Shown piece by piece: positions 56,335 to 64,000 of a stretch of DNA of 64,000 nt. Within the stretch, counting starts at the first letter, position 1, and every line of letters begins with the position of its first letter. Below the pieces are notes generated by a model. That model saw nothing but the letters and a program-made list of their open reading frames with translations, ran no database searches and was not told the origin of the DNA. The position numbers were made by a program, and so were the translations under genes. The stretch comes from Scenedesmus sp. ARA3 (taxonomy: Eukaryota; Chlorophyta; Chlorophyceae; Sphaeropleales; Scenedesmaceae). Location: contig RWJK01001635.1 of assembly GCA_004335835.1 (NCBI GenBank), positions 1,842-65,841 on the forward strand, in the 5' to 3' direction.

Positions 56335-57093
56335 ACATAGTGACAACTGGCCATTTACGTCTTGCACAGCTCACTCATGCAGTCCGCCTACTGGTGGCGC
56401 AGCCACAAGCTGGTAGCCTACTGCAAGTACCAGCCTGACACAACGCCAAAGGTTAACATATTCGCCCACCTGCATGACATGTATACATGTTCACATGCTA
56501 CGCAGCGACTCATTGTAAGGGCTCAACCACTCGTGGTGCAGTGATGAACGCATGCAGCGCTGCTAGCAGTTGCAGGCTTGGTCTCCAAGCTCCCTGAGGA
56601 GCAGCAGCAGTTGCTGTGCGGAGTTGCTGCTGCCGCAGCAACGTTGCAGATCACTTGCTCACAACAACACAGCATAACTAATTATTTGAAACACTTGAAA
56701 AACAGCAAAACAAAACAAAACACAAGATTCCGCACCATATTTGCTACACACTCTTGATTGCAAACCCCTTGTAAACAGCTCACCTGCATGACATGGACTG
56801 ACTCATTCTGAGGGCTCAACCACTCATGATACATTGTCTCCAAAAACATGCGGGCGGTACGGTTGGCGCAGCGCGCATTGTACTGCGTCATCTCTTCTGC
56901 TTGCAGCAGCGGGATTATGCGCGCGCTGGCGTGGATGACGTACAATGCCACATCCGTGCAGGACCCTACGCCGCGCTCGCTGCCGCGCAAAGCTATGTCA
57001 AGTGGGGGGCATGGTGCATCATCCGGCAGGCTGGGTAGCACCTGCAGCTGCTGCTGGTGAGGCCTGAGCTGCAGCACGGTGTTTTGCCTGGTT

Positions 57094-57124
<31 letters not shown>

Positions 57125-57702
57125 TGTTTACGGAGTCGGAAAGTTAGTTGTGTAAACCACTTGCTAAAAGCTCAGGAACTGTGCCGCAAGGCATCGAGTG
57201 AAAGAAACAGCACTGGACCGCAGGGCCTGTGGATGCTGCAGCATGATCAACTGTCATGTTCAACTTTGTAACATTGTTGCAAGTGATGTTTGCAGACCAT
57301 GGTGCGCAAGCGTAACAGCATAGTTGACCGCCAACCCTGTTTGCATTCTGGCTGACGCATGATTGTGGTGTGCCGCTTCCGCCCAAACATTGGCAAAGGC
57401 TGCTTGATGCATGCTGATTGTCACAAGGACAGGTCTGAGGTAAACTTGCCAAACCTAGACTAACAGCCAAGACTAATAGCCGCAGCCAGCGCCTACCTGC
57501 GCACACATTCCTCTACAATCTGTCGCAGCAGCAGCTCGTTGCGTACATATGCTGAGCGCCTAATGCTGCTGTTGCGCACAGCTGCTGTGTGTCCTGATAG
57601 CTCTGCGGGTGTTGGCACAGGCATGGCTGATGCTGCAGCAGCGCAGTGTCTGAGGAGCAGCAGTAGCAGCACTGTCAGGCTGCCTTGGCTGGCCAACTGC
57701 AT
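55067..57702 (-). CDS. GT-B type (family 1-like) glycosyltransferase, paralogue of the + strand gene, middle block missing
   Basis: Exons on the minus strand: 57702-57497 (start ATG 57702), 57087-56784, and a large one ending at 55067 (start near 56329, in a poly-Gln run; border uncertain). The N-terminus has a hydrophobic signal or anchor (LTVLLLLLLRHCAAAASA), then RNELLLRQIVEECVRR. Exon 2 has CTDVALYVIHASARIIPLLQ. Exon 3 has FLHVRGKSGLKHSRELLDCW, then IGLHLCPSEREGFGHYLNEA and ITSDHPPMNDLI, the donor-binding half of a GT-B glycosyltransferase, with the conserved E of EGFGH. Against the + paralogue, about 60 residues including LCKTR and GHTSSDP are absent between exons 2 and 3, where only an echo of exon 2 and stop-containing sequence lie. 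The gene may be damaged or have an exon I cannot place. Probable site: Golgi or ER. Confidence 0.72.
56465..56540 (-). repeat. 3' echo of glycosyltransferase (-) exon 2
   Basis: Repeats HEW(L)SPQNES and HVMQ with the donor, about 310 bp after the true end at 56784. It is degraded and occupies the place where the missing middle block should be. Confidence 0.78.
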
Positions 57703-58470
57703 TGCATACAGCAATACAATTATCTTTTACGTTTCGGATGGTGTGCCACACTGGAACGCCCACTATATTGTCCAAAGACACAGCAAGAAGGTGTGTCAAT
57801 ACATGATGTTGATGGCCGATGGTTGGTGGTGATTGGTGCACAAGTGGTGTGTTCAAAGCAATAAGATGCAGAATAACTTGCGCATCTGGCAGCAGCAGGT
57901 CCCACACGTGTTCCTGGAGCGTTCAGCGTCGCGGGCTGTTTGACGTCCAAGGATAACCTGTCACTTATGAACTACCTACAGCTGTGCATCACGAACACGT
58001 GTCACCTTCGGCGTTTGCGTTGTTTTTGTTCTTGCTTTTTATTACTTTCTGCACAGCGTTCTCCCGTCGTAGTGACATACCTTACACCGGACGCAGACAC
58101 CGCAGCCTCATTGCCACCTTAAACTTCCATTTCCATTGCTGGTGTTTGCGCTTTCCGATCGGCTGGGATAGCACGCTGTAGCGCTCAACAAACAGCAGGA
58201 CACCTAGGTCACCAGCAACAGCAGCAGCACAGCCCGTCATCTTTGATCGGCGCAGCGTGAGATGGCATACACACGACGCCAGCTGTAGCGCGGAATTTCT
58301 TCGGACAGGCGCTATGTCGGCCCACAGGTGCAGTACCTGCCAGCAGCAGAAACTGCCAGTGCTGGTTCCGCCCGGAGAAGTGCTACTGCTTGCCTAGCTC
58401 AGTTGGACCAGGCAGTAGCATGCAGCTGGCTTGAAATTTAGCATGCTAAATGTGTAACTGGTGTTGTTCA
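57703..58470. promoter_or_regulatory. Divergent region between the two glycosyltransferase genes
   Basis: These 768 bp lie between the two head-to-head start codons and must hold both promoters. Nothing coding is seen. The sequence is less triplet-rich than elsewhere. No core elements were recognised with confidence. Confidence 0.45.
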
Positions 58471-61400
58471 ATGTGGCGCAGCTCTTCACACGGCGGTCGC
58501 CACAGCAGTCACGGCAAGCAACACACAAACCGCTTGTTCCTGTGGATACTGCTGCTGAGCGGCGCAGCAGCAGTAGCGGTGCTGTCAGCTAACAGGTGGG
58601 CCCAGAACACCTTTGAATAATCAACAATGACAGCTATCAGACAACAAGTAAAACCCAGTGAAAGCAGCTGTCATGGGTGCGAAGCAAGTGCTTGCCGAGT
58701 CCCTGCTGCAGTCCAGCTCTAGCAGGCCAAGTGACACAGTGAGGTGTTGTACAATTTGCAGCACAGATTTTCCACTATGCTGTATTGCAATGTAACATGT
58801 TGCTTTGCATAGCTTAGTGCACTACACTGCAGCCGGCATGCTTGGTGCAGTAGCAGGATCTCTGGAGTCGTGTGTGTCCTGCCTGCTGACCATGCTTGCA
58901 GCCCCTTGGCACCGTCCAAACAGACGGCACATGGCTGCACCAGTTGCTGCCGCCCTCTGTCTGCAGTTTGTTTTGCAAGCACACCTTTAACAGACACATA
59001 CTGCTCTATGTTTCACTGTATGTCACACATCCTGCAGGTACCTGCTGTCAGCGCATGTGCTTGACAGCCCCATCCTACCACACGCAGATGCAGGACCCTT
59101 AAACCTCCGATTACATGCGGCAGACGAGCGGCTGTTGCGGCAAAATTAACGCACCGTTGATGCTGTCCAGTCATATGGCTGCACCACTTGCTGCTGCTGT
59201 CTTCCCTCAGGCTGTTGTCTGCATCCTACATCTTCTCCAGCAGTGATGAATTACTATTGTACACGCTGCTACACACCCTGCAGGTACCTGCTGTCAGTGC
59301 ACGTGCTTGACAGCCCCATCCTGCCTCATGAAGATGCAGAACCCTTAAACATCCGCATACACAGGCTGTTCTCTGTATCCCAATGACCTTGAACAGCTGT
59401 AATGCAATACTGCGCATGCTGCTACACATCCTGCAGGTACCTGCTGTCAGCGCATGTGCTGGACAGCCCAATTTTGCCTCATGAAGATGCAGAACCCTTG
59501 AACATCCGCATACACGTGGCCGATGAGCGGCTGCTGCGGCTGGTGGTTGAAGAGTGTGCAAAGCGGGAGGAGAGCATTATTTGGCTAGACAAGGAAGGGC
59601 AGATGGTGGTGCAGGAGGCGCTTGATTTCAAGTGAGCAGCAGCAGCAGGTGTAGCAGCAGCATGCAGCCGGTAGTCACAGCGGCAGATGTGTGTTGTGGT
59701 TGAGGAGTATGCAAAGCGGGAGGACAGCATCATCTGGCTGGACAAGGAAGGGCAGATGGTGGTGCAGGAGGCGCTTGATTTCAAGTGAGCAGCAGCAGCA
59801 GGTGTAGCAGCAGCATGCAGCCGACAGTCACAGCAGCAGGGCGGTTTACGACATCGCACGGTTGATTGGGATGCGATTGAGACAGCGCAATGCTTGCAGC
59901 AGTGACGGCAGTGCAGCATTATCTAGCTGGACAAAGAGGGGCAGATAGTGCAGGAGGCACTTGACTTCAAGTGAGCACAGTAGCAGGTGTGGCAGCAGCG
60001 GCGGCAGCAGCATGCAGCCGGCAGCCGCAGCAGCAGGGCATATGTGTGATGGCTGGGCAATACGCCTAAAACGTGTCCGCTGGCTATTTGTGCTCGTCTG
60101 TGTTGCAGGCAGTGCCCAACAATAGACGTCCTGCTACCTGGAAGGGACCTGCTGCATACATGTTTATTGCTGCGGCTCCTTCAGCTTCATGACGTTGCTG
60201 CTGCCCCATTGATACACATCTTTGCACTGCAGGCAGTGCCCCACAATGGATGTGCTGCTACCTGGAAGGGACCGTGACCTAACAACATGCACAGACGTTG
60301 TACTCTATGTCACGCATACAGGAGCACGCATCATGCTTCTCCTGCAAGCTGTCGACCAGCCCAAACTTGCCTTTTGAAGCCCAATCTTGCCTTTTGTTTG
60401 ATGCTTGCGCGCCTTTCGACACGTCTCTGCTGGCTGTTTGTGCTCTTCTCTGTTGCAGGCAGTGCCCCACAATGGATGTGCTGCTACCTGGAAGGGACCG
60501 TGACCTAACAACTTGCACAGACATCGCACTCTACGTCATGCACACAGGCGCCCGAATCATGCCGCTCCTGCAAGCAGTCGACATGGAGCGATACAACACT
60601 GGCTGCGGCGCCGCAACTGCGCGCATGTTTTGGCACACTATGTACCCCCAGTTCATCGCCAACCGCCCAGATGTGCTGCATGTAATGCTGGTGGACCACA
60701 ATCAGCTACTGGTGGATGATGCTCGTCTGCACCGGCACATGAATGTGTTCCTGTGCAAAACAAGGGTGTGCTTGGAGCTCATGCAGCGACACGTCATTAA
60801 AATGGGATACAGAGGGCACGTGTGGCTGATGGGGCATACAAGCTCGGATCCAAGCGTGGATGTGCGGCAAGGCACTCAGGGCAAGGTGAGGCTGTTTACA
60901 GATATTCAGTTGAGCGCTGCAGCTGTGCCTATGGGTGTTTCTGAGGTGATCTTCGGCTGAGCATGCTTGGTGTGCGGTGCGTGAAACGTTTACCACTGTC
61001 CCAGCCTCACGACCCACATTTCTGCTCCTTGTGCACCACACACCAACCTCGCGTAACACCTAGCATTTGTGTGTCACTTGGTGCATAACGCCAGACGAGC
61101 ACCTGTATGTCTGCCGGATGTGCGTGGCCGCTTGCAGGACTTGTCATTCCTGCACATAAAAGGCAGGTCGCCTCTGCGGCATACGCAGCAGCTGCTGCGC
61201 TGCTGGGCCTCTCAGCCAGAGTTTCCCCGGCTCACTGTTGTCGGGGCATTCACATGGGATGAAGTGAAGGGATATGGGGACGCGATCAACATACGCTTCT
61301 TGCCGCAGGTTTGTTATAACATGTTGTAACACATTCCGAATGGTGTCGAACGAGACTGACAGCTGCTGCAGCGCGAGTGTTGTGATGACACAACTACTTA

Positions 61401-63820
61401 AAAAGGGGCAAATTTTAAGACCATTTAGCTGTAGTTTCACTCATAGCATAAGGACTCCAGCGTCTGCTATGCTACCATCAAGCCAGCATGCACCATATGC
61501 AGCACAACCCCCTGCACAGCCTTACACCAGCTACCAACCATGTGGCACCTTCTGTTCCTGCACAGGTCAACCAGGACACTCTTCCAGACCAACCGCCGCG
61601 GCTGTTAGTGCCTACAGAGCTTCGGCAGCTGCAGGCTGACTCACCGGTGCATATATGCCCCAGCCAAAGTGAGGGCTGGGGTCACACAATCAATGAGGCG
61701 CGTGCTGTTGGGGCTGTGGTGCTGACCACAGACCACCCACCAATGAACGAGTTCGTCAGCAAGTGAGTGGTTTAGTATCATGTGAAGCACTGGGTGTCTC
61801 CCACAGCATTGACTGCTGTGCCGAACTTTGCCCTGCTATGCTGTGGCTGTCAGGCAGCCTAAGCATAATAGGCGTGCAACGGTTCTCACCCGGTGCACAT
61901 ATGCCCCAGCCAAAATGAAGGCTGGGGTCACACAATCAATGAGGTGCGTGCTGTTGGCGCTGTGGTGCTGACAGCAGACCACCCGCCGATGAACGAGTTT
62001 GTCAGCAAGTGAGTGATGTGTCTTATGTGAAGCGCTGGGTTCCTGCCTGAGCATGCTGTCGGCACTGTGGTGCTGACGACAGACCACCCGCCGATGAACG
62101 AGTTTGTCAGCAAGTGAGTGGTTGGGTTTCATCTGAAGCACGGGGTGTGCGCTGTGCTGTTGCGGGGTGGCTGGGCTTGCGATCGGTCTGCTGCTGCGTG
62201 CTGTTCTGAGCTGAGCCTGGCTGCTCTCTGCTGCGCAGGGCGCGTTGGCCAGGCCTGATCACCCCTGCTGCGCTGCGCTGTTTCGAGCTTTACACCGCTG
62301 CAATTCGCTCTGACTCTGCTGGCATTAGTAATCAGCACACACTGAACTGTACCTAATTGCTGTTCTCCGCTGTGATTTCTGATCGTCTTCTGCTGTGCAG
62401 GGCAAAGGGCCCTGGCCTGGTCAACCTTGCAGAGCGGCTGCTGGCGTACAGGCACCTTGCTCTCACACAGTATGCCCTCCTGTGCTGTGCTGTTGCAATC
62501 TGCACTCTACTGCCGTCTGCCAGCCGTGTCTCTATGTGCACAGGGCGCAAGTCCCTGGCCTCGTCAGCTCTCCTGTGCTGCACTGCGATTAAAGCTGCAT
62601 GCTGCTGCTGTCTGCTGCATGTTTCATGCACAGGGCAAAAGGCCCTGGCCTGGTCATTCCTGTTGATCGGCTGCTTGCGTACAGGAAGCCGGCTCTGGCA
62701 AAGTATGCCCGGCTGTAAAGATGGACAGTCTACATGAATAATGCAAAGCTGCGCACCTTCAAGCAGGCCGGCTGTGCTGTGCTGTTCTGAGCTGCACTCT
62801 GCTGCCCTCTGCCGGCCGTGTCTCTATGTGCAGGGCGCAAGGCACTGGCTTCATCAGCGCCCCTGTGCTGCGCTGCGCCTTTTTAAGCTGCATGCTATTG
62901 CTGTCTGCTGCATGTTGTATCCACAGGGCGAAGGGCCCTGGCCTGGTCATCCCTGTTGAGCGGCTGCTGGCATACAGAGAGCTGGCTCTTGCCAAGTATG
63001 AACCATTGGATGCGCTGATTGACGAAGCGCAGCTGTGTGACGTGGTGGAATCAGTACTGCAGATGCCCGCACAGGTGAGGGGCCTAGTTGCTCATCAGCA
63101 TTGTAAGCTATTTGTTCTCTGGTTCTATGGTTATATGATCAGTGAATGTTTGAATCCACGGTTTGGTGTTTGCTGGATGTGCTGGTAGATGACGTGCAGC
63201 TGTGTATGTGGTGGAGGGATTCAGTGCTGCAGATGCGCACCAAAAGCCCGGTACAGAAAGCACAAGCATGCACGCTAAAGATGTTGTTGCTATGGCTTGA
63301 TGAACGGCTGCTGCTGCTGCTGCTGCTGCTGCTGCCGCGCCTTGTAGGAGGTGTACGAGCGGGGGCAGCAGGCACGCACCAACTTCTTGTATGAGAAGGC
63401 CGTGTTCATGGCGCGGATGCAGGTGAGGGGCTGCTGCTGCTGCTGTGTTACTTTTGTGTTACTTCCCATTCGAATTGGCTGCCAGGTCAGCGGGCACTGC
63501 TGCATGCAGTCTGGGCTACTACCATAGGCGTGCATGGCACCCTTGCCATCCGCAATGCGTAATGCTGCTGTGTCAGAATAAAGCTTTAGAGAAAAGAGCC
63601 AATATTTGCAGAACCTCTGGGCCTTCCTTGAACAGCTTAACACATCAACTGTTTTGGATCGTGCTGCTGCTGCTGCTGCTTGCAGGACCTGCGGGCTTTT
63701 CTGGAGCAGCGTGCGCAGGGCTTGCAGGGCTTTGAGCAGCGCTCGGGGCTGGGTGACGATGGAGGGCTGATGCAGCAGCGGCAGCTTTTAGAGGAGCAGC
63801 CCTCACTGCCGGCAGTGTAA
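58471..63820 (+). CDS. GT-B type (family 1-like) glycosyltransferase, type II membrane protein
   Basis: Eight exons: 58471-58595, 59437-59631, 60459-60885, 61138-61308, 61566-61762, 62927-63074, 63348-63422 and 63686-63820 (stop TAA). All borders are GT-AG, all phases agree, and the product is 490 residues. A basic N-terminus followed by LFLWILLLSGAAAVAVLSA predicts a type II signal anchor, hence a Golgi or ER lumenal enzyme. Exon 3 has CTDIALYVMHTGARIMPLLQ, LCKTRVCLELMQ and GHTSSDPS. Exon 4 has FLHIKGRSPLRHTQQLLRCW. Exon 5 has HICPSQSEGWGHTINEARA and TTDHPPMNEF, the nucleotide-sugar half of the fold. Here W replaces the usual F of EGFGH. The last exons are helical. Donor and acceptor sugars are unknown. 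Cell-wall or glycoprotein synthesis is possible. Every intron except 3 and 4 carries echoes of the flanking exons. Confidence 0.83.
59035..59365 (+). repeat. Two 5' echoes of glycosyltransferase (+) exon 2
   Basis: Acceptor plus YLLSAHVLDSPILPH.DA.PLN(L/I)R begins at 59039 and 59284; the true exon is at 59437. The first copy extends to ADERLLR and then hits a stop. Confidence 0.9.
59640..59975 (+). repeat. Two 3' echoes of glycosyltransferase (+) exon 2
   Basis: Copies of the exon end (KRE(D)SIIWLDKEGQMVVQEA, LDFK, donor GTGAGC) end at about 59785 and 59969. The first is near-identical for about 100 bp including the AGCAGCAGGTGTAGCAGCAG start of the intron. Confidence 0.9.
60109..60375 (+). 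repeat. Two 5' echoes of glycosyltransferase (+) exon 3
   Basis: Acceptor plus QCPT(M/I)DVLLPGRD begins at about 60110 and 60234, ahead of the true exon at 60459. The second runs for about 125 bp (to ARIMLLLQAVD) before diverging. Confidence 0.9.
61885..62118 (+). repeat. Two 3' echoes of glycosyltransferase (+) exon 5
   Basis: Bases 61885-62012 repeat PVHICPSQ.EGWGHTINE through NEFVSK. Bases 62049-62117 repeat only VLTTDHPPMNEFVSK. Both keep the GTGAGTG donor. Confidence 0.9.
62238..62875 (+). repeat. Five 5' echoes of glycosyltransferase (+) exon 6
   Basis: Starts of the exon (GPGLV.P.ERLLAYR in the best copies) occur near 62238, 62400, 62541, 62634 and 62839; the true exon is at 62927. 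All have a G(C)AG acceptor. The copies near 62400 and 62634 extend about 75 bp into the exon. Confidence 0.88.
63165..63245 (+). repeat. 3' echo of glycosyltransferase (+) exon 6
   Basis: Repeats LD.L.D..QLC and SVLQM. A base loss shifts the frame, and the donor GT is lost. Confidence 0.8.
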
Positions 63821-63884
63821 TCCAGCAGCTGAACTCAGGAACTTCCTTGCGGCGAGCCCACACCGCTGACTCAGCGTCGGACAG

Positions 63885-63889
63885 TGTAA
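63885..63889 (+). other. Candidate poly(A) signal TGTAA for the + strand glycosyltransferase
   Basis: TGTAA lies 65 nt after the stop codon. A second TGTAA overlaps the stop itself. Both are chance-prone short motifs. Confidence 0.3.
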
Positions 63890-63914
63890 GTCAGAAGCGT
63901 AGTTTCCTGTGCTG

Positions 63915-63978
63915 TGATGCAGCAGCGGCACGAGGGGCAGTCCCTGGAGGGGGAGGCCTCACTGCCGGCAGTGTGAAA
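63915..63978 (+). repeat. 3' echo of the last glycosyltransferase (+) exon
   Basis: Repeats MQQR(Q/H)..(L)E.E.SLPAV and a stop (TGA) about 155 bp downstream of the true stop. Confidence 0.85.
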
Positions 63979-64000
63979 ACAGGCGTGCAGCAGCAGCAGC

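Noticed and set aside
308..63978. Echo exons explained purely as assembly duplication of haplotypes
   Set aside because: Copies are partial, differ from the parent by many substitutions and indels, have different lengths, and always sit at exon edges. Haplotype errors would duplicate long near-identical blocks. It remains worth checking for the two near-perfect cases (35811-36042 and 47037-47403).

Overview
ORGANISM. The window looks like nuclear DNA of a chlorophyte green alga, most likely Chlorophyceae (scenedesmacean- or volvocalean-like). The order is inferred from style, not from a marker gene. The genes have many short GT-AG introns. Coding and non-coding DNA is saturated with CAG/CTG triplets that give poly-Q, poly-A and poly-S tracts. 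Two genes have a candidate TGTAA poly(A) signal, and one gene is a plastid-type SppA protease. Three gaps of exactly 50 N (17116, 36588, 48237) show that this is a draft scaffold.

LAYOUT. (1) 1-0.9 kb, +: last two exons of a BAX-inhibitor-1/Lifeguard protein. (2) 2.8-9.2 kb, +: a ~1,790-residue Ala/Ser/Gln-rich protein with two C-terminal membrane helices. (3) 9.2-14.2 kb: no gene recognised. (4) 14.2-17.0 kb, -: a small membrane ORF and the 3' half of SPPA, cut off at a gap. (5) 18-28.3 kb, -: two copies of an F-box-like/helical-repeat gene from a segmental duplication, an F-box/LRR pseudogene between them, and scattered copies of the last exon of the next gene. (6) 28.4-40.5 kb, -: a 13-exon TPR + double-methyltransferase protein arginine methyltransferase (PRMT9/PRMT7 type). 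(7) 41.4-42.5 kb, +: an RRM protein, divergent from the PRMT. (8) 44.4-48.5 kb, -: a 6-exon gamma-glutamylcyclotransferase-like gene with a signal peptide. (9) 52.5-54.3 kb, -: an unrecognised Gln-rich coiled-coil gene. (10) 55.1-63.8 kb: two head-to-head paralogous glycosyltransferases, one (+) with 8 exons and one (-) with far fewer introns.

MAIN OBSERVATION. Almost every intron holds diverged partial copies of the exon edge beside it. I call these 'echo' exons. A 5' echo is a copy of the intron end, the AG acceptor and the first 30-100 nt of the next exon, placed upstream of the real exon. A 3' echo is a copy of the exon end, the GT donor and the start of the following intron, placed downstream. 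There are one to five copies per boundary, with periods of about 100-250 bp, and the splice dinucleotide is usually kept. The pattern occurs in all eight multi-exon genes whose exon borders I could place apart from the two F-box-like genes, so it looks like a property of the genome rather than of one gene. The exon models that skip the echoes splice in frame: PRMT 1,327 aa, glycosyltransferase 490 aa, cyclotransferase-like 294 aa. In the two glycosyltransferase paralogues, four introns flanked by echoes in the + copy are missing from the - copy. This links the echoes to intron gain or intron growth.

The genes do not form a pathway. They are ordinary eukaryotic single genes with shared divergent promoters at 40.5-41.4 kb and 57.7-58.5 kb.
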